DNA of 64,000 bases, from contig JALENN010000010.1 in the NCBI GenBank assembly GCA_022767745.1, forward strand, positions 310,001 through 374,000, given 5' to 3'. Source of the DNA: Alistipes sp. (GTDB taxonomy: Bacteria; Bacteroidota; Bacteroidia; Bacteroidales; Rikenellaceae). This document shows positions 1 through 8,606 of the stretch, in pieces; positions within the stretch are counted from its first letter, which is position 1; each line of letters begins with the position of its first letter. The translations under genes and the position numbers were made by a program. The notes under the pieces are model-generated. The model did not search any database. It was given only the letters and a program-made list of their open reading frames with translations, and was not told where the DNA came from.

Positions 1-257
1 TTCTGCAGAGCGCTGTTGCTGGTCGAAACCAGATCCTGGTCCATTGCCAGCGTTGCAACAAGGCTCAGCACTACGATCAGTGCAGCAAGCGTCCAGGTAG
101 TCTTCTCGAGAATGTTGGCCGACTCACGCACACCCATCACCTGATTGGCGGCGCCGAAGTTGGCAGCCATTCCGCTCTTGGGGCTCTGCACCAGGATGGC
201 CAGAATGAGAATAACACTTGCTATGAGAATCAGTACGATACAAAGAGTGTATAACAT
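1..257 (-). CDS. secG: Preprotein translocase subunit SecG (3' end cut by window)
   Basis: SecG is the small auxiliary membrane subunit of the SecYEG translocon in the inner membrane. The reading frame starts at an ATG at 257 and runs off the window edge without a stop, so about 85 residues are visible. An N-terminal membrane helix (about residues 2-19) leads into the family-typical LVQSPKSGMAANFGAANQ segment, then a second helix (about 52-68). This two-helix shape with a Gly/Asn-rich cytoplasmic loop is diagnostic of SecG. It is the last visible gene of a minus-strand series with lptE and a small repeat protein. Between it and the upstream gene lies an AT-rich 54-bp gap. Confidence 0.9.
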   Translation of the reverse strand, partial: MLYTLCIVLILIASVILILAILVQSPKSGMAANFGAANQVMGVRESANILEKTTWTLAALIVVLSLVATLAMDQDLVSTSNSALQ

Positions 258-311
258 AAACCTATAATATTTTTAATTATTTTTTTCGCCTCAAATTTTC
301 ACTTACGGCAA

Positions 312-812
312 TCATTTTGCCTCCGCCGCGTTGTCCTCTCCGCCCCCGCGGCCGTCCAACTTGGCAATAAGTTCCGCAAAGTAAACACTTTTTTCGGGAT
401 TTAGCAAACTTAATTTGCGATAAGTTTCCCTGGCCATATCTTTCAGCCCCTGAGCAAGGTAAACCTCGGCCAGCTCCTCGCTCACGAGGTCGTCCTCGGT
501 GCTGAATTCCGGCTCGGTGCGTATCTCTTCGGCAGGGCCGTCGTCGTCAGCCACAATACGGTAGTTGTCCGACCGCAGGAAACGGTCGATTATATCATCT
601 GCCGTCACCTCGGTAAGCTTCTCCACGTCAACGCTTTTATTCTCCACATGCGGCATGCGGCACAACTCTGCCGCCGCGGCCGAAACCGCAGCCGTACGTG
701 ACGCCGCCCCGGCTGCATCGTGCCATCGCTCCGAACGCATGAGCGCCTCGATGTCAGTCTTCTCGATGAGCACCTTGTCCGCTGCGGCCGCCTTGTTTGA
801 TCTCTTTTCCAT
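312..812 (-). CDS. Conserved hypothetical protein with C-terminal TPR-like helices
   Basis: A 166-residue protein with no signal peptide or membrane segment. The N-terminal two thirds are Ala/Glu/Asp-rich and probably disordered. The last about 45 residues (SEELAEVYLAQGLKDMARET, then KLSLLNPEKS) form a helix-turn-helix pair with TPR spacing. I recognise this arrangement only as a common Bacteroidota hypothetical found beside lptE and secG. It lies 5 bp after the lptE stop, so it is probably co-translated with lptE. A role in envelope assembly is suggested by its neighbours only. Confidence 0.75.
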   Translation of the reverse strand: MEKRSNKAAAADKVLIEKTDIEALMRSERWHDAAGAASRTAAVSAAAAELCRMPHVENKSVDVEKLTEVTADDIIDRFLRSDNYRIVADDDGPAEEIRTEPEFSTEDDLVSEELAEVYLAQGLKDMARETYRKLSLLNPEKSVYFAELIAKLDGRGGGEDNAAEAK

Positions 813-817
813 CGTTA

Positions 818-1360
818 TTACCAGTTCGAGGCCGAAGCCTGGAAAATATCCGTCACCAACTGCGATACGATCTCCTCATCGAGCTGGCTCTGTATGTCGG
901 TGAGCAGCTGCGTGGATTCGTAGTCGGTATATGCCGTAAAGACTTGATTGAACGAATTGTCGGGCTCAATGGCATTCGTGAAGCGCACGCGTACCGTAAT
1001 CGTCAGGCGGTTCAGCAGCGCGTAGTTGTCGCTCGACACCGACGCCGTGGTCGACGTATATCCCGTGATCTCGCCCTCGAAGGCGAAATCGCCGCCCTCG
1101 TCCACCATCTGCAACTTGGTCTGACGCGAGAACTTGTCCTTCAGCGCCTCCGTCAGCGTCGTACTCAGCGTGGGCGACACCATGGGGGCATTGTTGGGAA
1201 AGTATGCCACGCTGAAGGTCTTGGCCCCGGCCGGGATGCTGGCTCCCGAGAGCGAATATCCGCCCTTGAAGAATATGCACCCGCCCAGCGAAAGCACGCA
1301 CAGCGCCATTGTCGCCAACAGGGCACAACGATATGTCAATCTCTTCATCCTAAACTTCAT
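818..1360 (-). CDS. lptE: LptE-family LPS-assembly lipoprotein
   Basis: LptE is the outer-membrane lipoprotein that plugs LptD and helps insert lipopolysaccharide. The protein starts with a basic n-region and hydrophobic core ending in a lipobox (LSLGGC, Cys near residue 28). The mature part begins with the FKGGYSLSGASIP block typical of Bacteroidota LptE, followed by TFSVAYFPN. Length, about 180 residues, fits the family. A GTG at 1363 overlaps the stop of the upstream regulator; ATG codons at 1360 and 1348 (MKRLTYR) are also possible. I chose 1360; 1348 would still give a complete signal peptide. Assignment rests on the lipobox, family-like motifs and size. Confidence 0.82.
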   Translation of the reverse strand: MKFRMKRLTYRCALLATMALCVLSLGGCIFFKGGYSLSGASIPAGAKTFSVAYFPNNAPMVSPTLSTTLTEALKDKFSRQTKLQMVDEGGDFAFEGEITGYTSTTASVSSDNYALLNRLTITVRVRFTNAIEPDNSFNQVFTAYTDYESTQLLTDIQSQLDEEIVSQLVTDIFQASASNW

Positions 1361-1362
1361 CA

Positions 1363-2589
1363 CTAAATATCGTCGTCGGTTATGCCCAGCTCCTTGATGC
1401 GTCTGTAAAGCGTGCGCTCCGACATGAACAGCTCACGGGCCGCATCGCGGCGGCGGCCGTTGTTGTTACGCAGTGCACGCACGATTAACTCGCGCTGCAC
1501 GTCGGCCTTCGTACGCTCCGCATGCGGAGCCTCCTCGGTCACCTCCTCGCTCTCGGCGTAGTCCACCACGGCGGGATGCGAGACCGAGGGCAACAGCCCT
1601 ATCACCTCATGCGGCTGCGACGGCGCCGCGGGCGCACGGTGTGCCGCCCCCTGCATCAGGTCGGTAAGCATGCGCTTCAGGTCGTTTATGTCGCTGCGCA
1701 TGTCGAAGAGTATCTTGTACAGCAGCTCGCGTTCCGTCGACATGTCGCCCGTATGGGCGGCCGTGCCGCTCGGCGCCACGGCCGAAGACGATGGCTGCAC
1801 GGGCGTGAGATAGCCCGACAGTACGTCGGCCGTAATGGTACGCGTACGCTCCAGGGCAGATATCTGCTCGGCCACGTTCTTCAACTGACGTATGTTGCCG
1901 CGCCAATAGTAGTTCTGCAACAGCTGCCGCGCGCCGTCGTCCAACGTCACGGCTGGCATGTGGTACTGCACAGCCACGTCGCTGGCGAACTTGCGGAACA
2001 GAAGCGGTATGTCCTCGGGACGGTCACGCAACGCGGGAACAGCGATGGGCACCGTATTGAGACGGTAGTAGAGATCCTCGCGGAAACGCCCCGTCTCGAT
2101 CGACTTCAACAGATCGTTGTTCGTAGCGGCCACCACGCGCACATCGGTCCGCTGCACCTTGGCCGAGCCTACCCGCAGGAACTCGCCCGACTGCAGCACG
2201 CGCAGCAGGCCCACCTGTGTCGAAAGGGGTAACTCACCAACCTCGTCGAGGAAAATCGTACCGCCGTCGGCCTCCTCGAAGTAACCCTTGCGGGCCTCCG
2301 TAGCACCCGTGAAGGCACCCTTCTCATGGCCGAAAAGCTCCGAATCGATCGTACCCTCGGGTATGGCACCGCAGTTTACGGCTATATATTTCGCATGCTT
2401 GCGGGCCGAGTAGGCGTGTATTATCTGCGGAAAGAACTCCTTGCCCACACCGCTCTCGCCCACCACCAGCACCGACAGGTCGGTAGGCGCCACACGCAAT
2501 GCCACACTAAGCGCCCGATTGAGCAGCTCCGAGTTGCCTATGATGCCGAAACGCTGCTTGACGGAGGTTATGTCGATGTTCTCAGCCAT
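1363..2589 (-). CDS. Sigma-54-dependent transcriptional activator without a receiver domain
   Basis: An AAA+ enhancer-binding protein that would remodel sigma-54 RNA polymerase. Residues about 15-245 are the sigma-54 interaction domain: Walker A GESGVGKE (44-51), the polymerase-contacting GAFTGA loop (91-96) and Walker B TIFLDE (111-116). The C-terminus (about 365-405, RELIVRALRNNNGRRRDAAR then SERTLYRRIKEL) is a Fis-type helix-turn-helix. There is no N-terminal receiver, GAF or PAS domain, so it must be controlled by level, partner protein or ligand. One Walker A neighbour is unusual: GKE is followed by FFPQ, where most family members have VFARAIH. It sits 22 bp behind the HU-fold gene and overlaps the lptE start. 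Confidence 0.9.
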   Translation of the reverse strand: MAENIDITSVKQRFGIIGNSELLNRALSVALRVAPTDLSVLVVGESGVGKEFFPQIIHAYSARKHAKYIAVNCGAIPEGTIDSELFGHEKGAFTGATEARKGYFEEADGGTIFLDEVGELPLSTQVGLLRVLQSGEFLRVGSAKVQRTDVRVVAATNNDLLKSIETGRFREDLYYRLNTVPIAVPALRDRPEDIPLLFRKFASDVAVQYHMPAVTLDDGARQLLQNYYWRGNIRQLKNVAEQISALERTRTITADVLSGYLTPVQPSSSAVAPSGTAAHTGDMSTERELLYKILFDMRSDINDLKRMLTDLMQGAAHRAPAAPSQPHEVIGLLPSVSHPAVVDYAESEEVTEEAPHAERTKADVQRELIVRALRNNNGRRRDAARELFMSERTLYRRIKELGITDDDI

Positions 2590-2611
2590 TGTGGTCTGCT
2601 TCTACGGTTGG

Positions 2612-3583
2612 CTATTCGTTGGGAGTCTCGATGTTCTCCATATCGGGATTTGCCGTCTCCGACTCAGGACCGGCATAATATTCGCTCTCCATGCGTGCGG
2701 CCCGCAGGTCGCAGTAGTATCCGTAGCCGAGGGCAGCTATGGCAAGCGCCGCGGCCACGATGGCTATTATCAGTATGCGGTCGTTGCGACGGCGCGAACG
2801 CGCTCCGCCCATATCCCTGTCGGGCGACACCTTGCGGCCCTTGCCGTAACGCAGCCCCTTGACATAGTCGGCGGGATGGCGCTTGGGCGAGACGGTCATC
2901 TGCGGCCCGTCGTAGAGCGACTTCATGCGGTCGCGACGCGCATCCTGACGCGGACGCTGCTCCATAGCGAAATCCTCACCGCCCTCCGCCTCGGGCTCAT
3001 AGGGGCGCTGGCTGCGCTCCCGAACCATCTCGGGCTGGGGCTCCGCGGCACGGGGCGCCGCAACATCGGGCGCACGGCGTACCTGCCGAGACGACACTCC
3101 GGCCGCCGCTGCGGCATCGGCATCCCTGTTTACCGCCTGCGGCCGCACTGCCTGCGCGGCTGCGGGTTGTGCCGGAGCCGGACGCACAGGTTGTGCGGCA
3201 GGTGCGGCAGGTGCGGCTGGAGCGGCTGCGCCCTGCTTCGTAGCCTCATCCACACCGCCGTCGCCCTGCGTCGAGGGCGAATATATGAACGTAACGGTCT
3301 CGTTGGCGCCGCTGTGCAACTCGCCGAAACCGCCCAGACGGCATACGCCGTTGTTCTGCAGGCGGAAACGCACCTCGAACACGAAACGGTCGACCGCAGC
3401 CGCCGCCTCCATATCCGAGACGCCGTTGGCAGCCAGCAGCGACCGCAACACGCCGTCATCACTCTTTATCAGGTTCGAGAAGAGCACCGTCTGTCCGGGC
3501 ACCTTCACTATGAACGCACCAAGATTGGGCACGACCAAACGCTTGTGCGTTTCGAGATATTTCGATATGAGTTCTACAATCAT
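2612..3583 (-). CDS. HU-CCDC81-like N-terminal domain protein with one membrane anchor
   Basis: The frame is open further upstream to 3832, but the family-like N-terminus (MIVELISKYLETHKRLVVPN) begins at the ATG at 3583, giving 323 residues. Residues 1 to about 115 resemble the Bacteroidota HU-CCDC81 fold, with the PNLGAFIVK and GGFGELHSG signatures. The middle (about 130-250) is Pro/Ala/Arg-rich and low-complexity. A single helix near residues 275-297 (RILIIAIVAAALAIAALGYG) precedes a short acidic tail. Many relatives carry a C-terminal SPOR domain after this helix; here none is visible. A link from nucleoid or septum to membrane is possible, but the function is unknown. Confidence 0.75.
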   Translation of the reverse strand: MIVELISKYLETHKRLVVPNLGAFIVKVPGQTVLFSNLIKSDDGVLRSLLAANGVSDMEAAAAVDRFVFEVRFRLQNNGVCRLGGFGELHSGANETVTFIYSPSTQGDGGVDEATKQGAAAPAAPAAPAAQPVRPAPAQPAAAQAVRPQAVNRDADAAAAAGVSSRQVRRAPDVAAPRAAEPQPEMVRERSQRPYEPEAEGGEDFAMEQRPRQDARRDRMKSLYDGPQMTVSPKRHPADYVKGLRYGKGRKVSPDRDMGGARSRRRNDRILIIAIVAAALAIAALGYGYYCDLRAARMESEYYAGPESETANPDMENIETPNE

Positions 3584-3707
3584 CTCAGCATATATAAATC
3601 CGCGTAAAGTTAGTAACTTTTTTCCTAACGAGAAAATCGTCGGCCGCACTATCGCAGGCAAAAAACACTCCCCGCACGCGATAATGCCTCCATCGGCCGT
3701 AGCCGAC

Positions 3708-3740
3708 AAAAAAAGAGGTGCGGAAAAATCCGCACCTCTT
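3708..3740 (-). terminator. Rho-independent terminator after rpsU
   Basis: A perfect 12-bp stem (3713-3724 with 3729-3740) with a 4-nt loop. Read on the minus strand it is followed by seven T (3714 down to 3708). It lies 51 bp beyond the rpsU stop. Confidence 0.9.
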
Positions 3741-3791
3741 ATCCTGCACATCGTCCTGCCCCAGAAAGGGAAGGTACCGGCCATCAGGGTA

Positions 3792-3983
3792 TTACTCCTC
3801 GAGACGGTAGGTGTGCTCAACGTATATTGCACGCTGACGGGCCTCGCGCTTTGCGATCGAGGGCTTGGTGAAGTACTGGCGACGACGCAGCTCCTTCAGC
3901 ACTCCCGTGCGCTCATACTTACGCTTGAACTTCTTGAGGGCCTTCTCGATGTTCTCGCCCTCCTTTACCGGCATGATAATCAT
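3792..3983 (-). CDS. rpsU: 30S ribosomal protein S21
   Basis: A 63-residue basic protein of the small ribosomal subunit. It carries the S21 core: VKEGENIEKALKKFKRKYER followed by LRRRQYFTKPS. Its length and the MII-PVKEGEN start match Bacteroidota S21. In this phylum S21 is linked to sequestering the anti-Shine-Dalgarno end of 16S rRNA, which is why most genes here lack strong ribosome-binding sites. It is flanked by its own terminator downstream and lies 84 bp from the upstream helix-hairpin-helix gene. Confidence 0.95.
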   Translation of the reverse strand: MIIMPVKEGENIEKALKKFKRKYERTGVLKELRRRQYFTKPSIAKREARQRAIYVEHTYRLEE

Positions 3984-4067
3984 AATATTCTCTTTTTTTT
4001 AATTGTTAACGGTTTTGTTTTTGTCTTGCGGCGGCCACTGCGGCCTGTCGTCTGTACGGCGCTCCAC

Positions 4068-5249
4068 CTACTGCGGGCTCTCCGTCTGCGCTGTGCTGTT
4101 GAGGGTATCGCGTACGAATCGAAGATACGGGGCAAGCCTTTCGGCCTCCTCTTCGCTTAATATGTTCTGGTCGATCATCTCTCCGATTCCGCTCCAACCT
4201 CCTTTCAATTGACGTTGCTTCACTATGCGCCGCAGAGCCTTCGCCGACACATAGGGGTGTCGCATCAACTCTTTCGGACCCGCAAAGTTAATATCAATTT
4301 TCGATATTTTGCAACTATCGCACCAAATTTGCGTCAAAATTCTTTCATAATTGCTCTCCGTGACCACATCCAGTTCCGCCAGCTGCTCCACCGAGTAGAA
4401 TCCGCCGAGCAGTTCGCGGTAACGCATTATGGCCGTGACGCTCTTCTCGCCGATACCCCGCACCGACCGCAGCTGCGCCGAATCGGCCGCGTTGATCTCC
4501 ACAAGCGGCCGCGGCAAGGACTCTTCGCCAACTGCCGCGTCGCCGACTGATTCCGCCGTGTGTTCCGGCTCCGCCGCCGTAAACACGATGTACGGTACCA
4601 GACGGTCGGCCATCGCTTCGCTCACCACATAGCAGCGGCGGAACTGCTCCTCGCTGTGTATGCCCCCCGATGCGTCGCGGTAACGCAACACCACCTCGGC
4701 CTGCCGCGGCGAGAAGCCCGCCTCGACAAGAAACGCCGCCGACACCGTGTCCAGCGAGAAACTGCGCAGCAAAGCCTGTCGGCCTCCTTCCGCCGCATCG
4801 CGCTCCACGCCGGAAGGCTCCGTTGCGGGTGATGAACCGGCCGACCCCGAGCGGGTATATTCCCCGCCGGAACGCGGCGTTATGGCATACTTCTCCCCTA
4901 TGACGATATATGGCTTCAGCACGGCATAGAGCGAGTCGTCCACACCCGTACACAGCGCCACATCCTCCTTCATGCGATAGACCTTGCCGTAGCGGCGCCA
5001 GCGCACGATACCCGCAGCTGCCGTGGGCGGCACACCGCATCGACGCAGCTCCTCGTACCCGGCCTCGTTGGGATCGAACGGGCGTAACACGACGCTGTCG
5101 TCCACTGCATCCGCCTCCGTCTCCACGTCCCGTGTCAGCAACACGGGCTCCGTCCTGCGCTCAACCAGCACCGACAGCAAGAGCACGATCAGCAACAGGG
5201 GTATCACGACGGCAAATCCCCGCCGTTGTTCATCGGTAAAGATCTTCAT
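4068..5249 (-). CDS. Helix-hairpin-helix (ComEA-like) repeat protein, membrane-anchored
   Basis: A 393-residue protein with an N-terminal membrane helix (about 11-28, GFAVVIPLLLIVLLLSVLV). It then has about four helix-hairpin-helix units: around 57-115 (RPFDPNEAGYEELRRCGVPP), 165-225 (FSLDTVSAAFLVEAGFSPRQ), 250-312 (EINAADSAQLRSVRGIGEKS) and 318-380 (DINFAGPKELMRHPYVSAKA). ComEA-type units bind DNA non-specifically; the anchor would place them in the periplasm, which suggests DNA uptake or binding. The protein is much longer than ComEA, as is common in Bacteroidota. Exact function is inferred. Confidence 0.8.
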   Translation of the reverse strand: MKIFTDEQRRGFAVVIPLLLIVLLLSVLVERRTEPVLLTRDVETEADAVDDSVVLRPFDPNEAGYEELRRCGVPPTAAAGIVRWRRYGKVYRMKEDVALCTGVDDSLYAVLKPYIVIGEKYAITPRSGGEYTRSGSAGSSPATEPSGVERDAAEGGRQALLRSFSLDTVSAAFLVEAGFSPRQAEVVLRYRDASGGIHSEEQFRRCYVVSEAMADRLVPYIVFTAAEPEHTAESVGDAAVGEESLPRPLVEINAADSAQLRSVRGIGEKSVTAIMRYRELLGGFYSVEQLAELDVVTESNYERILTQIWCDSCKISKIDINFAGPKELMRHPYVSAKALRRIVKQRQLKGGWSGIGEMIDQNILSEEEAERLAPYLRFVRDTLNSTAQTESPQ

Positions 5250-5344
5250 CGGTATCGGTCAAAACATATCGTGAAAAAGGAAATTCGGAAAGAATATAGC
5301 CCCTCGCAGGCCACACTCGGCACACAGCGGCCCTGGCCGCCCGC

Positions 5345-7198
5345 CTACCACTCGGCACGGTCCGACAGCCACAGCTTGCGGTAACGGCGCGAAGGAGACT
5401 CCAGACGCGGCCCGAGGCCGTACTCCTCCCACCGTCCGTCCACCAGACGTATCGTCTGCTGCGACGACATCACCACATTGGGGAAACGCGCGGGGTTTGC
5501 ACCCACGCCCGGACGCTTGCTACGGGCATCCACTATCAACGTACCTCCGTCGGTAAGGAGCACGTCGCGCCGCGGGTCGGTATTGGCCGCCGCAAGCCAC
5601 AGCAGGTCCTCGTCACGCATTGTTCCCGCCGCCTGGTAATCGAAGACGACGGCATATTTCACATTGCGGAAACCGTTATCGTCGAGATATTTCGCGGCAT
5701 CGACACTGTCGGGACGCGACTCTGCCGCATAGAGCACCACCAGCCCCAGATCCTCCGCATGGCGCGCGTCATAAAGCTCGATACCGCCCGCGGGATGCGC
5801 CTCCGACGGCAGCGTAACAGCGATAACGTCCGCACAGAGATCGGTCTCGGTGAGATCCAGCGCCATCTTGCCGCCGAAGCCGCACGTCGCCGTGGCGTGG
5901 TCCAACACGTCGAGTATACCCTCGCTGCGGATAATGCAACTGCGCAGGTCGGCACGCCGCAACAGCGCCGCCAGCGCCCCGTAAGAGCGGATGGGTGTCG
6001 CGGCCGACGTGACAACAAGGTACTTGTTGAACATCATCTGCCCCGCTCCCCACAGCGCCTGCGCAACCTTGTGTGCCTGGCCGCCGTAGCGTTTGTCAAT
6101 CGACACCACGGCCAGGTTGTGCGCCGTTCCCGCAGTCGGCATCCACAGGTCCTCGACCTCGGGCTGCACGGCCAGACGTATCGGCGCCAGGAATATCTTC
6201 TCGGTAGCCTTGGCTATGTAGGCATCCTCCTGCGGCGGTATGCCCACGACCGTGGCGGGATATACAGCATCGCGGCGGTGGGTCAGCGCCGTCACATGGA
6301 AGAGCGGATAAAGGTCCTTCAAAGAGTAGAATCCCGTGTGGTCGCCGAAGTCGCCCTCCATGACCTTCGCCTCCGAGGGATCGACATACCCCTCCAGCAC
6401 GAAGTCACAGTCCTCGGGTATGTATATGTCACAAGTCAGAGCCTTGACCAGACGCACGGGACGCCGCCGCAGGAACCCCGCCAGCAGGTATTCGTCCATA
6501 TTGTCGGGCATGGGAGCCGTCGCGGCATAGGTATATACCGGATCTCCGCCCAGCGTCACAACCACGGGCATGCGCCGTCCGGCACGCTTGTAGGCGTCGT
6601 AATGGCGCGCTCCGGTCTTGTGCACATGCCAGTGCATGCCCGTCGTGCGCGCATCGAAGCGCTGCATGCGGTACATACCCACGTTGCGCACACCCGTATC
6701 GGGATCGACCGTATGCACCATCGGCAGCGTCACAAATGCCCCGCCGTCGCACTCCCACGACTGCAGCATGGGCAGGCGTTGCAGGTCGACATCCTCGCCG
6801 CGGTAGACCGTATGCTGGCATGCCCCGCGTCCCGACACCTGCTGCGGGAACCACCGCGACACCTCCGCCAGCAGCGGCAGGGCACGCAGCTTGTCCATCA
6901 GAGAACCCTTCGGCGTCAAGGCCTCACCCAGCAGGTCGCCTATGCGCCGGGCAATGTCGTCCAGACGCTCCACGCCGAGCGCCAAGGCCATACGTTCGTC
7001 GGAGCCCATCATGTTCGTAAGAACGGGGAACTCCGTACCGGTATTCTCGAAGAGCAGCGCCTTGCCGCCGCCCTCGCTCTTGGCCATGCGGTCGGTGATC
7101 TCGGCTATCTCGAACCGTGGCGACACGGCTGCAGCCACGCGCAGCAACTCGCCGCGGCGCTCCAACTCACCGATATAATCAAGCAAACCTTTATACAT
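5345..7198 (-). CDS. UbiD-family prenylated-FMN decarboxylase
   Basis: A 617-residue member of the UbiD superfamily, which decarboxylates aromatic or unsaturated acids using prenylated FMN. Family signatures are visible: ALLFENTGTEFPVLTNMMGS near residues 47-66, VMEGDFGDHTGFYS near residue 285, and a long C-terminal domain ending in DPRRDVLLTDGGTLIVDA. In Bacteroidota such proteins are usually assigned to menaquinone (or ubiquinone-like) biosynthesis. No other quinone gene or UbiX flavin prenyltransferase is in the window, so the substrate is not settled. It lies 81 bp after the Gfo/Idh gene. Confidence 0.85.
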   Translation of the reverse strand: MYKGLLDYIGELERRGELLRVAAAVSPRFEIAEITDRMAKSEGGGKALLFENTGTEFPVLTNMMGSDERMALALGVERLDDIARRIGDLLGEALTPKGSLMDKLRALPLLAEVSRWFPQQVSGRGACQHTVYRGEDVDLQRLPMLQSWECDGGAFVTLPMVHTVDPDTGVRNVGMYRMQRFDARTTGMHWHVHKTGARHYDAYKRAGRRMPVVVTLGGDPVYTYAATAPMPDNMDEYLLAGFLRRRPVRLVKALTCDIYIPEDCDFVLEGYVDPSEAKVMEGDFGDHTGFYSLKDLYPLFHVTALTHRRDAVYPATVVGIPPQEDAYIAKATEKIFLAPIRLAVQPEVEDLWMPTAGTAHNLAVVSIDKRYGGQAHKVAQALWGAGQMMFNKYLVVTSAATPIRSYGALAALLRRADLRSCIIRSEGILDVLDHATATCGFGGKMALDLTETDLCADVIAVTLPSEAHPAGGIELYDARHAEDLGLVVLYAAESRPDSVDAAKYLDDNGFRNVKYAVVFDYQAAGTMRDEDLLWLAAANTDPRRDVLLTDGGTLIVDARSKRPGVGANPARFPNVVMSSQQTIRLVDGRWEEYGLGPRLESPSRRYRKLWLSDRAEW

Positions 7199-7279
7199 GG
7201 CTCATCTATGGTTAATTCATGTCAAAAAATCGCCGCCCGCCATGCCCTGAATCGGCATGCCGTGCCGCCCGTCCCCGCG

Positions 7280-8593
7280 TCAGGCCTTGTAGCGAATGGG
7301 CTCGTAGGGGATGCGGAACTGCTCGTCGAGCGTCAGTATCCTGTTCTCGTGCATGGCACGGTCGGCCAGCAGCGCAAACTGCGTAGCGTAGTACGACTCC
7401 TCGAGAATCTTCTCGGGCTGGCGGCCCGTGATGACGGCATTGGCGAAAGCCTCGATTATCTCCTTCGAGCCGTCGGCCTCGGCACCTATCGTGCTCTCGC
7501 CCGTATTTACCGTCACGTTGGGCATGATGGGCAGTCCCGGAGCCAGAGGGCTCGTCTCGGCGGCCCAGCTCGTGCCCGCAAATACCGAGTTGCTCATGAT
7601 GCCGTTCTCGATCTGCGTCACCAGTTGGTGTATACCGCTGCCCTTGGGCATGGGATCGTCGCTGTATATGAGGCCGGCGACAAGGTCGATGGTACCCTGC
7701 GAGCCGAGTATCTGCTCGCCCATGCCGAAGTGCTTGTTCGATATCACCGACTCGAAGGTCATGTTCACCCCGTTCGGATAGGTGAATATCGCGCTCACCG
7801 TGTCATATACGTCGCGCTTGTCCTCCTTGGTCCAGTGCACCAGGTGTCCCGAGCCCATAACCTGCTCGGGCAGCATGCCCATCGACCACGAACCGTTCTG
7901 CAACTGGTGGCATGCCAGCTCGGTCATAAGTCCGCGCGAATACTCGCTGTAGAGACGCCAGTTGATGCGGCGCTCCAGTTCGGGCGAGGGGACGTCGCGA
8001 CGCCAGTTGTTGTTGCGATACCAGTAGTTGCGCACGCCGACGACCTCGCCTATGCGACCCTCGTGTATCATGCTCATGGCCTTGATGTACTTGGGGTCGA
8101 AGAGTCGCTGCTGGCCGATGAAGAGCACCCCGCCCAACTCCTTGCGGCGGTTGTATACACGCAGACAGTCCTCCTGCGAATAGGCCATAGCCTTCTCGCA
8201 GAAGACGCGCTTGCCAGCCTCCAGTGCGTCGAGCGTCATCGGGGCGTGCAGGTAGAGCGGCGTGGCGATGATAACGCCGTCGACATTCTTGTCCTCGAGA
8301 AGCTTGCGATAATCGCTGTAGAGCTTGGCCAAGGGGTAATACTGTGCGGCATCCTCAAGATGGGGCGTATAGTCGTCACACAGCGCCGTCACCTCCACGT
8401 GCGGCATCTGCAGCAGATGCTGTATGTGGAACTGACCGCGCGAACCCGTGCCTATGATACCTATACGGGCCTTCTCGCCCTGCACCTCGCGCCGCGTCTG
8501 GTCGCTGCACGACTCCAACCACGGGAAGAGCGACAGCATCCATCCTGCAAAACCCATGCGGCCGCAATCCTTCAAAAATTCCTTTCTGTCCAT
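7280..8593 (-). CDS. Gfo/Idh/MocA-family oxidoreductase, probably exported
   Basis: An NAD(P)-dependent sugar oxidoreductase-like protein of 437 residues. The N-terminus (MDRKEFLKDCGRMGFAGWML) resembles the Bacteroidota export signals that precede many Gfo/Idh proteins, although it lacks the twin arginine; a Cys follows at LESC. The Rossmann motif IGIIGTGSRGQ is near residues 44-54 and the conserved EK dyad is in VFCEKAMA near residue 132. Upstream are a DUF1080 hydrolase, a small membrane protein and ApbE, all tightly spaced (13 bp to apbE). DUF1080 and Gfo/Idh proteins together recall 3-keto-glycoside chemistry, so the substrate is probably a sugar; this is inference. Confidence 0.85.
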   Translation of the reverse strand: MDRKEFLKDCGRMGFAGWMLSLFPWLESCSDQTRREVQGEKARIGIIGTGSRGQFHIQHLLQMPHVEVTALCDDYTPHLEDAAQYYPLAKLYSDYRKLLEDKNVDGVIIATPLYLHAPMTLDALEAGKRVFCEKAMAYSQEDCLRVYNRRKELGGVLFIGQQRLFDPKYIKAMSMIHEGRIGEVVGVRNYWYRNNNWRRDVPSPELERRINWRLYSEYSRGLMTELACHQLQNGSWSMGMLPEQVMGSGHLVHWTKEDKRDVYDTVSAIFTYPNGVNMTFESVISNKHFGMGEQILGSQGTIDLVAGLIYSDDPMPKGSGIHQLVTQIENGIMSNSVFAGTSWAAETSPLAPGLPIMPNVTVNTGESTIGAEADGSKEIIEAFANAVITGRQPEKILEESYYATQFALLADRAMHENRILTLDEQFRIPYEPIRYKA

Positions 8594-8606
8594 CGTATCG
8601 CAATTT

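Noticed and set aside
3584..3832. N-terminal extension of the HU-like protein
   Set aside because: It runs through the rpsU terminator and the 3' end of rpsU and resembles no family; the conserved start is MIVELISKYLETHKR.
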